From Actinotalea sp. JY-7876 (lineage in GTDB: Bacteria; Actinomycetota; Actinomycetes; Actinomycetales; Cellulomonadaceae), in NCBI RefSeq assembly GCF_014042015.1, contig NZ_CP059493.1, forward strand, positions 620,001 through 684,000: a stretch of DNA of 64,000 nucleotides, written 5' to 3'. The notes below the pieces were generated by a model that was given only the letters and a program-made list of their open reading frames with translations, was not told where the DNA came from and did not search any database. Below are positions 27,852-37,911 of the stretch, one piece after another. Numbering within the stretch: the first letter of the stretch is position 1; every line of letters starts with the position of its first letter. Both the position numbers and the translations under genes were made by a program.

Positions 27852-28322
27852 ATGACCTCGTCCACGCCCGTGCCGGCCCTGCCGGTCGTCAGCGCCGGGG
27901 ACTGCCGTCCCGCCGTGCTCGCCGGCGAGCTCCGCGTCTCCCTCACCCACTCGGTCCGCCGCCTGCGGATGGAGCGCTCCTCGGAGCGCATCACCGACGG
28001 CCAGTACGCCGCGCTCGCGGCCCTCGCCAACCGCGGGCCGATGACGCCCACCGCGCTCGCCGAGGACCAGCACGTGCAGCCGCCGCCGATGACGCGCACC
28101 GTCAACGCGCTCGTCGAGGCGGGGCTCGCACGCCGCGACGTGCACCCCACGGACGGGCGCCAGGTGCTGGTGCACCTGACCGACGCCGGCCGCGAGGAGG
28201 TGCGCGAGACGCGCCGCCGCCGCAACGAGTGGCTGGCCAAGCGCCTGGCCACCCTCACGCCCGCCGAGCGCGAGGTGCTGGCCCAGGCGTCCGCGATCCT
28301 GCGGACGGTGATCGCCCCGTGA
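27852..28322 (+). CDS. MarR-family transcriptional regulator
   Basis: A 156-residue winged-helix repressor. The helix-turn-helix region is MTPTALAEDQHVQPPPMTRTVNALVEAGL (about residues 58-86), followed by the wing with HPTDGRQVLVHLTDAG, which contains the conserved DxR motif. The protein probably dimerises and releases DNA on binding a small phenolic or drug ligand. It is coupled to the MFS gene by a GTGA overlap, and a duplicated operator lies over its start, so it most likely represses that pair. No Shine-Dalgarno is visible; initiation may use the operator-borne GGGTAG or be leaderless. Confidence 0.92.
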   Translation: MTSSTPVPALPVVSAGDCRPAVLAGELRVSLTHSVRRLRMERSSERITDGQYAALAALANRGPMTPTALAEDQHVQPPPMTRTVNALVEAGLARRDVHPTDGRQVLVHLTDAGREEVRETRRRRNEWLAKRLATLTPAEREVLAQASAILRTVIAP

Positions 28323-29656
28323 GTCCCACCTTCGCCTCGCTGCGCTACGTCAACTACCGGCTCTGGTTCGCCGGTGCGCTCGTCGCCAACGTCGGCACCT
28401 GGATGCAGCGCGTCGCCCAGGACTGGCTCGTCCTGACCGACCTCACCGACGACTCGGGCATGGCGGTCGGCATCACCACCGCGCTGCAGTTCGCGCCCGT
28501 CCTGTTCCTCTCGGCCTGGGCCGGCCTGCTCGCGGACCGGGTCGACCGGCGCAAGCTGCTCATCGGCACGCAGGCGGCGATGGGCGTGCTCGCCGCCGCG
28601 CTCGGCCTCCTGGTCCTCAGCGGGCACGTCGAGCTGTGGCACGTGTACGGCTTCGCGTTCCTGCTCGGCTGCGTCTCGGCGATCGACGGGCCGGCGCGGC
28701 AGACCTTCGTCGCCGACATGGTCCCGCCCGAGCGCCTCGCCAACGCGGTGAGCCTCAACAGCGCCTCGTTCAACGCGGCGCGCCTCATCGGTCCCGGTAT
28801 CGCCGGCCTGTCGATCGCGTGGGTCGGCACCGGCTGGGTCTTCCTCATCAACGCGGTGACGTTCGCGTCGACCATCCTGGCGCTGACCCGCATGCGCAAG
28901 GACAAGCTGCAGCCGATGCGGCCCACGGCTCGCGCCAAGGGGCAGATCCGCGAGGGCATCCGCTACGTCCGCGGGCGCTCGGACATCCTCGTCGTCATGG
29001 CCGTGGTCGGCGTGGTGAGCACCTTCGGGCTGAACTTCCAGCTCACGAGCGCCGTGATGGCGCGGACGGAGTTCGGCCGGGGGCCGCAGGAGTACGGGAT
29101 CCTCGGCTCCGTGCTCGCGATCGGCTCGCTCGCGGGGGCGCTGCTCGCGGCGCGCCGCGAACGGCCGCGCGTGCGGCTGGTGATCGGCTCCGCCCTCGCC
29201 TTCGGGCTGGCGACCGGCGCGATGGCGCTCATGCCGACCTACGAGAGCTACATGCTGGCGTGCATCCCGGTCGGGCTGGCCTCGCTGACGATGCTGACGT
29301 CCGCGAACTCGACCATCCAGACCTCGACGGACCCGACCATGCGCGGGCGCGTGATGTCCCTGTACATGGTGGTCTTCCTCGGGGCGACCCCGGTCGGGTC
29401 GCCGCTGGTGGGCTGGGTCGCCGAGACGTGGGGCCCTCGCTGGGCGATCGGCGTGGGGTCGATCAGCGCCCTGCTGGTCGCCAGCGCGGCGGCGATCTGG
29501 GCGGTGCGGCACTGGAACGTCGAGGTCCGCTACCGCATCACGGCACGCCCCCACCTGACCATCCGGCACCGCGACCGCGAGCCCACGGAAGGCGAGCAGC
29601 GTGCCGCCGCGGCCGACGCGCTGCGCGCGCAGCAGCTCGGGGACCGCGCGGCCTGA
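28319..29656 (+). CDS. MFS transporter of the EntS-like (MFS_3) family
   Basis: A 445-residue efflux transporter. The N-terminus TFASLRYVNYRLWFAGALVANVGTWMQRVAQDWLVL is the hallmark of the MFS_3 (EntS/DHA3) family, followed by WAGLLADRVDRRKLLIGTQA (first-loop motif) and GCVSAIDGPARQTFVADMVPPERLANAVSLNSASFNAARL. About twelve helices are visible, with a hydrophilic C-terminal tail. Start at GTG 28319, overlapping the stop of marR by four bases. Coupling to a MarR regulator suggests export of a toxic or signalling small molecule sensed by that regulator; the compound is unknown. Confidence 0.9.
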   Translation: MSPTFASLRYVNYRLWFAGALVANVGTWMQRVAQDWLVLTDLTDDSGMAVGITTALQFAPVLFLSAWAGLLADRVDRRKLLIGTQAAMGVLAAALGLLVLSGHVELWHVYGFAFLLGCVSAIDGPARQTFVADMVPPERLANAVSLNSASFNAARLIGPGIAGLSIAWVGTGWVFLINAVTFASTILALTRMRKDKLQPMRPTARAKGQIREGIRYVRGRSDILVVMAVVGVVSTFGLNFQLTSAVMARTEFGRGPQEYGILGSVLAIGSLAGALLAARRERPRVRLVIGSALAFGLATGAMALMPTYESYMLACIPVGLASLTMLTSANSTIQTSTDPTMRGRVMSLYMVVFLGATPVGSPLVGWVAETWGPRWAIGVGSISALLVASAAAIWAVRHWNVEVRYRITARPHLTIRHRDREPTEGEQRAAAADALRAQQLGDRAA

Positions 29657-29739
29657 GGACGCGGCTCGCCGCCGCGGCAGCCGGGTGAAATCCCGCGTCC
29701 GACCCGTGCCCAAGATGTCGGATATGCGAACATCGCGCC

Positions 29740-31572
29740 ATGGCTCCTCCGGTCGGTGTCGCGCAGGCGGGCACGGCGGGGACCCGGCACGCCGCAGCGA
29801 CCGGGCCCGCTGCCCCCGCCGCGCGATCCTCGCGGGGGCGGGTGCTGCGCCGGACCCTCCTCGCGGTGCTGCTGCTCGCGGTCGCCGCGTCCGCGTGGCT
29901 CGCGTTCCGCGGCGTGCAGGTGGCGAGCGCGCTGGGTGCGGCCGCCACCGAGGTGCGCGCCCTCGAGGCGTCGGTCGCGGACGGCGACCTGGACGCGGCC
30001 GCTGTGCACCTGCCCGACCTCCGGTCGCACGCGGCCGCCGCGCTCGCGGGCACCGAGGACCCGGTGTGGCGGGCGGCGAGCGTCCTGCCGGGGCTGGGCA
30101 CCCAGCTGCGCGCGGTCACCGCCGTCACCCGCGCCCTGGACCTCGTGGCGGGCGACGTCGTCCCGGCGCTGGCCGAGGTCGCCAGCCTGGTCGACCCGGA
30201 GGCGCTGGCGCCCGTCGACGGCGCCGTCGACCTCGGGCCGCTGGTCGCCGCCCGGCCCGCCATCGCCGCGGCCGCCGCGGCGGCCGCCGAGGCCGATGCC
30301 CTGGTCCGTGGAATCCCCGACCGGGGTCTGGTCGCACCGCTCGCGACCGCGGTGCAGGAGGTGCGCGGCCCGGTCGGTGACGCCGCCCGCCTGCTGAGTG
30401 GCGCCGAGGAGGCGGTCACGCTGCTGCCGCCGATGCTGGGCGCGGACGGGCCGCGCGACTACCTGCTCCTCGTCCTCAACCCGGCCGAGCTGCGCAAGGG
30501 CGGCGGCATCGTGGCCTCCGTCGCGGTGCTGCACGCCGACGCCGGGCGGGTCGAGCTCCAGGAGTACGTGGCCAGCCAGGCGCTGGCCGGGCCGGGACGC
30601 AGCGGCGCCACCCTCGGGGCCGACGAGGTGGCCGTGCACGGCCCGCTGCTCGGCAGCATCATGCAGAACGCCACGATGACGCCGGACTTCCCGCGTGCCG
30701 CGGAGATCGCCGTGGAGCTCTGGCGGGACGCCGACGGCAGGCCGGTCGACGGCGTCCTCGCCGTGGAGCCGGCCGCCCTGGCCCACCTCCTGGAGGCGAC
30801 GGGTCCGGTCACCACGCCGGACGGCACGGTGCTCGACGCGGACGGCGTCGTCCGGGCGCTGCTGCACGACTCGTACGCGCGGTACCCGGACCCCGACGAC
30901 GCCGACGCGTTCTTCGGCGACGCCGCCGCGGCCGTGTTCGACCGGCTCCTGACCGGCCCGGCGGACGCCACCCGCCTCGGCGGGGCGCTGGGTGCGGCCG
31001 TCGCCGAGCGCAGGGTCGCGGTGTGGTCGGCGCACGAGGCGGAGCAGGAGGTGCTCGCCGCGTCGCCGGCCGGCGGCGCGTTCTTCGGCGCGGGGGCCGC
31101 GCACGACGCCGGCGTGTTCCTCGACGACGGCACCGGGACCAAGCTCGGGTACTTCCTCGAGACGGACGTGCGGATCACCTGCCAGGAGGCCGCGTCCGAC
31201 GGCGGCTCTGCGCGGGCGACGGTCGCGGTGGTCCTGACCTCGACGGTGCCGGCCGACCCCTCGGTGCTGCCCCCGTACATGCGGTTCTACGGCGCCCCCG
31301 AGCTGTCCGACGGCGTCGTGACCACCAACCTGACCGTCTACGGGCCGGTGGGCGGCGGCGTGGCCGACCTGCGCCGCGGCGCCGCCGCTCTGGGCGCGGC
31401 GCGCGCCGAGGAGGCGGGGCGGCAGGCCGCCGTCGTCCCGGTGGTGCTGGCGCCGGGGGAGTCCGTCACCGTCGAGGCCGCCGTCGACCTGCCCCCCGGG
31501 CAGACGGCCCTCGGGGCCTGGCGGACCCCTGGCCTCGACGGCGTCGGCCTCGTGCCTGCCGAGCGTTGCTGA
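29740..31572 (+). CDS. DUF4012 domain membrane protein
   Basis: A 610-residue protein with one N-terminal membrane segment (RTLLAVLLLAVAASAWLAF, about 38-56) and an extracytoplasmic DUF4012 domain. The recognisable part is DYLLLVLNPAELRKGGGIVAS, then the GPLLGSIMQNATMTPDFPRAAEI region, ending with DVRITCQEAASDG and VYGPVGGGVADL. DUF4012 proteins are common in actinobacterial surface-polysaccharide loci; their role is unknown. The ATG at 29740 has no Shine-Dalgarno, and ATGTCGGATATGCGAACAT lies seven bases before it. The gene stands near UDP-glucose dehydrogenase and the LAXTG protein, which fits a cell-surface role. It is oriented with both but separated from the latter by 130 bases. Confidence 0.82.
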   Translation: MAPPVGVAQAGTAGTRHAAATGPAAPAARSSRGRVLRRTLLAVLLLAVAASAWLAFRGVQVASALGAAATEVRALEASVADGDLDAAAVHLPDLRSHAAAALAGTEDPVWRAASVLPGLGTQLRAVTAVTRALDLVAGDVVPALAEVASLVDPEALAPVDGAVDLGPLVAARPAIAAAAAAAAEADALVRGIPDRGLVAPLATAVQEVRGPVGDAARLLSGAEEAVTLLPPMLGADGPRDYLLLVLNPAELRKGGGIVASVAVLHADAGRVELQEYVASQALAGPGRSGATLGADEVAVHGPLLGSIMQNATMTPDFPRAAEIAVELWRDADGRPVDGVLAVEPAALAHLLEATGPVTTPDGTVLDADGVVRALLHDSYARYPDPDDADAFFGDAAAAVFDRLLTGPADATRLGGALGAAVAERRVAVWSAHEAEQEVLAASPAGGAFFGAGAAHDAGVFLDDGTGTKLGYFLETDVRITCQEAASDGGSARATVAVVLTSTVPADPSVLPPYMRFYGAPELSDGVVTTNLTVYGPVGGGVADLRRGAAALGAARAEEAGRQAAVVPVVLAPGESVTVEAAVDLPPGQTALGAWRTPGLDGVGLVPAERC

Positions 31573-31654
31573 CGACGTCGGGCGAGCGGCCTTCCACAAC
31601 CACCCGTTCGGGCGGGGCGCCACCGCCGAGAACGTGCGACGATGATCCGAGATG

Positions 31655-31669
31655 TCCGATTAGTACGGA
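31655..31669. promoter_or_regulatory. TCCG-N7-CGGA motif upstream of the LAXTG protein gene
   Basis: TCCGATTAGTACGGA is an imperfect dyad (TCCG, seven bases, CGGA) 34 bases before the start. The flanking GATGTCCGAT resembles AGATGTCGGAT, which lies just before the DUF4012 gene (29714-29724). A shared regulator of surface genes is conceivable, but two copies are weak evidence. Confidence 0.35.
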
Positions 31670-31702
31670 TTCCGACCAGGTGTCGGGGATGAGGAGACCG
31701 AG

Positions 31703-32284
31703 ATGAAGCGAGCCCTACGGTTCGTGGCGGCACTGGCCATCGCAGTCGGCGGCGGCGTCGGAGCGGCCGGCGCGGCCTCCGCCACGACGGTGACCGACTG
31801 CGCTCCTGGCGCCACGAGCTACTCGCCGGGAGGCGTGTGCGACGTGAGCGTCGTGACGGAGGTGATGTGCAACAGCGGCGTGCCGACCCTGCAGTACGCC
31901 ATCACGGCACGCGGCACGTCCGCAACCACCGCCACCCTGACCTGGGTCAACCCCACGGGGGAGGACGTCGTGGTCACCGGCCTGCCGCTCGAGGGCTCGG
32001 TGACGTGGCCCGGCGCGCAGGCCGGCACCGTCGGCACGACCGCGGCCTGGGCCCGGGGCCCGGTCGAGGCGCAGTTCCACGTCAACCCGACGACCGTCGC
32101 GACCGTGAGCTACCCCACGAGCACGGCCTGCGTGCAGGGGGTCACCGCGGCGAGCAACCGGCTGGCCGCCACCGGCTCGTCCACGACGCCGCTCCTGGCG
32201 GGTGCCGGCGGCCTGGTCGCCGCCGGCGTCGTCGGTGTCCTCGTCGCCCGGCGCCGCCGCACGGGCAGCCTGCTGGAGGGCTGA
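31703..32284 (+). CDS. LAXTG-anchored surface protein
   Basis: A 193-residue secreted protein. Signal peptide 1-27 (MKRALRFVAALAIAVGGGVG, cleavage near AASA). A Thr/Val-rich beta-type middle with four Cys, probably two disulfides, follows. The C-terminus is a cell-wall sorting signal: LAATG at 154-158, a hydrophobic stretch (LLAGAGGLVAAGVVGVLVA) and a basic tail RRRR. LAXTG is the motif read by class E sortases of actinobacteria, which would attach it to peptidoglycan. GAGGAGACCGAG precedes the ATG at 31703. No sortase gene is in the window. Function of the exposed domain is unknown; a cell-surface adhesin or coat component is a guess. Confidence 0.85.
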   Translation: MKRALRFVAALAIAVGGGVGAAGAASATTVTDCAPGATSYSPGGVCDVSVVTEVMCNSGVPTLQYAITARGTSATTATLTWVNPTGEDVVVTGLPLEGSVTWPGAQAGTVGTTAAWARGPVEAQFHVNPTTVATVSYPTSTACVQGVTAASNRLAATGSSTTPLLAGAGGLVAAGVVGVLVARRRRTGSLLEG

Positions 32285-32290
32285 CGCCGC

Positions 32291-32336
32291 CGACCCGGGG
32301 TGCCGCCCACGATCGGTCGGGCGGCACCCCGGGTCG
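32291..32336. terminator. Bidirectional terminator hairpin
   Basis: An 18-bp perfect stem (32291-32308 with 32319-32336) with a ten-base loop lies between two convergent genes, seven bases after one stop and eleven before the other. It can serve the LAXTG gene and the MFS gene together. Confidence 0.85.
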
Positions 32337-32347
32337 TCGAGGATCCG

Positions 32348-34719
<2,372 letters not shown>

Positions 34720-34899
34720 TCAACCTTAGGTCGCGCGCCGGGCCCCTCACCCCGGACCTGCGTGCTGTGCCAAGGTGAGCCCGGCATGTGGACCGCGGGC
34801 CGGGCGACGAAGCCCGGGCGCCGGTGCGCTCGGTGCCGAACGGCTCCCGTGCGCCCCGTAACCTGGGGGCAGACGGCCGGACAGAGGAGAGGCGCCCGC

Positions 34900-35625
34900 G
34901 TGAGCGACCTGATCGACACCACGGAGATGTACCTGCGGACCATCTACGAGCTCGCCGAGGAGGGGATCATCCCCCTGCGCGCACGCATCGCGGAGCGCCT
35001 CGGGCACTCGGGACCCACGGTGTCGCAGACGGTCGCCCGCATGGAGCGGGACGGGCTCGTCGTGGTCAGCGGCGACCGGCACCTCGAGCTCACCGAGGCC
35101 GGGCACCTCAAGGCGACGCGCGTCATGCGCAAGCACCGCCTGGCCGAGCGGCTCCTGACGGACATCATCGGCCTCGAGTGGTCCTTCGTCCACGACGAGG
35201 CCTGCCGCTGGGAGCACGTGATGAGCGACCGCGTCGAGAAGCGCCTCATCGAGCTGCTCGACCACCCGCAGCACTCGCCGTACGGCAACCCGATCCCGGG
35301 CCTCGCCGAGCTGGGCGAGGTGCGCGCGCAGGAGGCCTTCCTCGACGGCGTCGTGTCCCTCATCGCCTACGCGCGGGCCGCGGCGGTCCAGGAGGGCACG
35401 CCGTCGGACGTGACCGTGCGCGCCGTCGTCGGGCGCCTCGGCGAGCCGCTGCAGACCGACATCGAGCTCCTCGAGCGGCTCTCGGCGGCGGGTGTCCTGC
35501 CCGGTGCGGAGATCACCGTCGAGCGCGGCCAGGGCATCGTCACCGTGGGTGCCCCGGGCGCCGACATCGTGCTGGACCTGCCCGAGGACGTGGCCCGCCA
35601 CATCTTCGTCGTGACGCCCGCCTGA
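34900..35625 (+). CDS. DtxR/IdeR-family metal-dependent regulator
   Basis: A 241-residue repressor of the DtxR family, which uses Fe(II) or Mn(II) as corepressor. The DNA-binding domain is TTEMYLRTIYELAEEGIIPL and ERLGHSGPTVSQTVARMERDGLVVV, and the dimer/metal domain holds HRLAERLLTDIIGL, EACRWEHVMSDRVEKRL and the CPHG-like HPQHSPYGNPIPG. A C-terminal SH3-like domain ends it (ITVERGQGIVTVGAPGADIVL). The metal motif HPQHSPYGNPIP carries Ser where IdeR/DtxR have Thr or Cys; I cannot decide Fe or Mn from that alone. The start is GTG 34900 after GGAGAGGCG. No clear DtxR-type operator was seen nearby. Confidence 0.92.
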   Translation: MSDLIDTTEMYLRTIYELAEEGIIPLRARIAERLGHSGPTVSQTVARMERDGLVVVSGDRHLELTEAGHLKATRVMRKHRLAERLLTDIIGLEWSFVHDEACRWEHVMSDRVEKRLIELLDHPQHSPYGNPIPGLAELGEVRAQEAFLDGVVSLIAYARAAAVQEGTPSDVTVRAVVGRLGEPLQTDIELLERLSAAGVLPGAEITVERGQGIVTVGAPGADIVLDLPEDVARHIFVVTPA

Positions 35626-35699
35626 GTCGTCCGCCACGTCCCGCGCGGGGCTTGGACCGGTTTCTCCCAGATCTGCAGGGAACATCTCGTGACCGGAGC

Positions 35700-35728
35700 G
35701 TGACATACGGGCATCCGGCAAGTACTGT
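35700..35728 (+). promoter_or_regulatory. Promoter of the riboswitch-controlled nlpC/p60 gene
   Basis: GTGACA at 35700-35705 and TACTGT at 35723-35728 are separated by 17 bases, a good sigma-70-type fit. Transcription would begin near 35735, upstream of the ydaO riboswitch. Confidence 0.65.
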
Positions 35729-35771
35729 CGGCTTCGCTCCACGATCCCTCCTCGTGGCGCCTTCGGACGGA

Positions 35772-35974
35772 ACGCCTAGTCCTGCCACCGTCCGTGGTCC
35801 GCACTACTCGCTGGCAGGAGCGGGGGAACCACCAGTTTTCGGGCCTGACGGAGCGATCCGACTGGCTCTTGGGGTGAAGCCGCGTGAGTGCCGTCCGACG
35901 CCCTGTGCGACGTGGCGGTGTGATCGAGGCCGGGTGAACTCCCATCCGAACCCGACAGCTCACCTCGTAGGCGT
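35772..35974 (+). promoter_or_regulatory. ydaO/yuaA-type c-di-AMP riboswitch
   Basis: A long structured leader with the family's conserved words in order: GGGGAACC (35823-35830), GGGGTGAA (35871-35878), and the 3' block with TCCGAACCCGACAGCT at 35945-35960 followed by CACCTCGTAGGCGT. The closing P1 stem pairs ACGCCTA (35772-35778) with TAGGCGT (35968-35974), a perfect match. This RNA binds cyclic di-AMP and in actinobacteria typically turns off cell-wall hydrolase genes when the ligand is high. It lies 14 bases before the NlpC/P60 start. Confidence 0.96.
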
Positions 35975-35988
35975 CGGAGAGGTACCGC

Positions 35989-36768
35989 GTGTCTGAGAAC
36001 TCCCTGCGCGCACGGCATCGCGCCGCGCGTCGCCCCCTGACCCCTCTTGACGACCTCGCCACGGCAGCCACCGGCAGCCTCGCGACCGTCGGCCGCCGCT
36101 CCGCCGTCGTGGCCGCCTCCGGGGGTCTCGTCATGAGCATGACGCTCCCGGCGTCCGCGGCACCGGCCGACAACGTCAGCTCGCTGCCGTCCGTCGACGT
36201 CTCCTCGCTCACCGCCGAGGCGCGCGCCGCGCTCGCGACGTCGCCCGTGGTGACGGTGCCGGTGGACGCGGCCTGGGCCTTCGACACGCCCGCCATCACG
36301 GTGACGGCGAACCCGGAGCCCGAGCCCGAGCCGGAGCCCGTGCGGAGCGCCGCGGCCTCGCGGTCCGCGTCGGTCGAGCGCGCTCCCGCGACGCAGCAGG
36401 AGGCCGTCGCCTCCGCGCCGGTCCCGCAGGCCGTCGCCGGCAACGCCGTCCTCGAGGTCGCCGCCCGCTACGTGGGCGTCCCGTACGTCTCCGGCGGCAC
36501 GACGCCGGACGGCTTCGACTGCTCGGGCTTCACCTCCTACGTCTACGCGCAGCTCGGCATCACGATCTCGCGCACGTCGTCGGAGCAGCGCAACGCCGGC
36601 ACGGTCGTCTCCCGCGCCGACGCGCAGCCGGGCGACCTCATCTGGACGCCGGGCCACGTCGGCATCTACGCCGGTGGCAACACGCAGATCGACGCGCCCC
36701 GCCCGGGCAAGACGATCCAGTTCCGCGAGATCTGGCAGAGCAACCCCACGTTCATCCGCATCGGCTGA
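35989..36768 (+). CDS. Secreted NlpC/P60 (C40) cell-wall peptidase
   Basis: A 259-residue exported hydrolase that cuts peptidoglycan cross-link peptides. A twin-arginine-like basic N-terminus (ARHRAARRP) and a hydrophobic segment ending ASA near residue 57 form a signal. A disordered Pro/Glu-rich linker (NPEPEPEPEPV) precedes the C-terminal domain: catalytic Cys178 in TTPDGFDCSGFTSYVY, His223 in GDLIWTPGHVGIYAG, with the third residue near NTQIDAP. The start is GTG 35989 preceded by GGAGAGGTACC. Expression is controlled by the c-di-AMP riboswitch directly upstream; an intrinsic terminator follows. The likely role is cell-wall turnover or daughter-cell separation. Confidence 0.93.
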   Translation: MSENSLRARHRAARRPLTPLDDLATAATGSLATVGRRSAVVAASGGLVMSMTLPASAAPADNVSSLPSVDVSSLTAEARAALATSPVVTVPVDAAWAFDTPAITVTANPEPEPEPEPVRSAAASRSASVERAPATQQEAVASAPVPQAVAGNAVLEVAARYVGVPYVSGGTTPDGFDCSGFTSYVYAQLGITISRTSSEQRNAGTVVSRADAQPGDLIWTPGHVGIYAGGNTQIDAPRPGKTIQFREIWQSNPTFIRIG

Positions 36769-36808
36769 ACGAGGCACACGCGCAGCACCTCCGCGGACCA
36801 CGCCCGTG

Positions 36809-36844
36809 ACGAACGGCCCTCACCTTCGGGTGGGGGCCGTTCGT
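36809..36844 (+). terminator. Intrinsic terminator after the NlpC/P60 gene
   Basis: A 16-bp stem (36809-36824 with 36829-36844, one G-T pair) closed by a TTCG tetraloop, starting 41 bases after the stop codon. Confidence 0.87.
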
Positions 36845-36972
36845 CGTCCCGGCGGCGCGCCCGTGGGGCCTCACCTGCGTGCGCGGGACGCCGCGCGTAC
36901 GCTGGCAGCGCTGCTCCACCAGCCGAGCCCGGCAGCCAGCCGGGTCCGACCGACCTGGTCAGGGAGACTGCC

Positions 36973-37599
36973 GTGCGTCGAGACACCGCGACCCTCCGCG
37001 GGGGTGGGGCCGCGCGGCCGCACCTCATCGCCCCCGAGACGTCCGTCGCCACCCGCGCGGTGCGGGCGCACGAGCCGGACGACGTCGCCCGGGCCTCGGC
37101 GGCGGGCCTGCGCCGCGTGCTCCTGCTGAACGCGAGCCGGGAGCCGCTCTGCGTCGTGAGCGCGCACCGTGCGGTGACCCTCGTGCTCAGCGGCAAGGCG
37201 GTCGTGCTGGAGGAGGACACCGCGGTGCTCCGGTCCGAGAAGCTGACGCTGCCCGCGCCGCACGTGCTCTGCCTGACCCGGTACGTGCACGTGCCCTACC
37301 GGCCGACGGTCCCGCCGACGCGGCGCACCGTCCTGCAGCGCGACGACCACCGCTGCGCGTACTGCGCTGCCCCCGCCGACACCGTCGACCACGTGCACCC
37401 GCGCTCGCGCGGCGGCCGTCACGAGTGGACCAACGTGGTGGCGGCGTGCGCGCGGTGCAACCACCGCAAGGCCGACCGGCTGCTCGCGGAGATCGGCTGG
37501 CAGCTGCTCGTGACGCCGTCCGTGCCGCGCGTCGGCTGCGCGGTGCTCGCCGCGGCGGCCCGCCCCCACCCGTCGTGGAGCGCGTACCTGGCGGCGTGA
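36973..37599 (+). CDS. HNH endonuclease domain protein
   Basis: A 208-residue protein with a C-terminal HNH nuclease fold: CAYC near residue 132, HVHPRSRGGRHEWTNVVAAC (the catalytic His and the Asn), and CNHRKADRLL. The first half (VLLLNASREPLCVVSAHRAVTLVLSGKAVVLEE) is the conserved N-terminal part of the stand-alone actinobacterial HNH family, whose role is unknown; it is not a homing or restriction enzyme by context. The Cys pairs bind structural zinc. The start is GTG 36973 after GGGAGACTGCC. It is a lone gene between the NlpC/P60 gene and the composite repeat element A. Confidence 0.9.
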   Translation: MRRDTATLRGGGAARPHLIAPETSVATRAVRAHEPDDVARASAAGLRRVLLLNASREPLCVVSAHRAVTLVLSGKAVVLEEDTAVLRSEKLTLPAPHVLCLTRYVHVPYRPTVPPTRRTVLQRDDHRCAYCAAPADTVDHVHPRSRGGRHEWTNVVAACARCNHRKADRLLAEIGWQLLVTPSVPRVGCAVLAAAARPHPSWSAYLAA

Positions 37600-37682
37600 C
37601 CCGCGACGGTCGCTCCGCCGGGGTGCGCCGGTCCGACGGCCACGCCCGGCTCCCGTCAGGACCACCCCGCCCAGGCTCCCGT

Positions 37683-37748
37683 GAGCACGTCCGTTCGGGG
37701 CGAGTACGTCCGCCACGAGGGACGTGCTCGGTGGGAACAGACGTGCTC
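37683..37748. repeat. Composite element A, inverted-repeat part
   Basis: Outer arms GAGCACGTCCGTTC (37683-37696) and GAACAGACGTGCTC (37735-37748) match as an inverted repeat with one mismatch; inner arms GAGTACGTCC (37702-37711) and GGACGTGCTC (37720-37729) are nested inside. The core word GCACGTCC thus occurs four times. Element B at 40734 has almost the same arms. Confidence 0.85.
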
Positions 37749-37750
37749 GG

Positions 37751-37789
37751 CGCGGGCGGGGACCGCGGGCGGGGAGCGCGGGCGGGGAG
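37751..37789. repeat. Composite element A, 13-bp G-rich tandem array
   Basis: Three consecutive units CGCGGGCGGGGA(C/G) at 37751-37763, 37764-37776 and 37777-37789, then degenerate ones. The G runs could allow quadruplex formation on the plus strand. It directly follows the inverted repeat. Confidence 0.82.
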
Positions 37790-37911
37790 CGCGGGCGGCG
37801 GCGGCGAGTGGAGCGCGGGTGGGGTGTTGGCGCGGGTCGGTGGACCGGGCGGTGCGGATCGCGGGCAGACTGGACCCAAGGGCGGCGCTCACCAGGATCC
37901 AGGAGGCGGTC

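Larger units (their letters stand above)
37600..37911. other. Gene-free stretch holding composite element A
   Basis: 312 bases between the HNH and universal stress genes. It contains a 66-bp imperfect inverted repeat (37683-37748) and a G-rich 13-bp tandem array (37751-37789, with degenerate units to about 37835). The last 75 bases presumably hold the promoter of the stress gene, but I see no clear -35/-10 pair. Confidence 0.75.

Noticed and set aside
35781-35818. Separate hairpin CCTGCCA/TGGCAGG as a terminator
   Set aside because: It lies inside the ydaO aptamer and is part of its structure, not an independent element.
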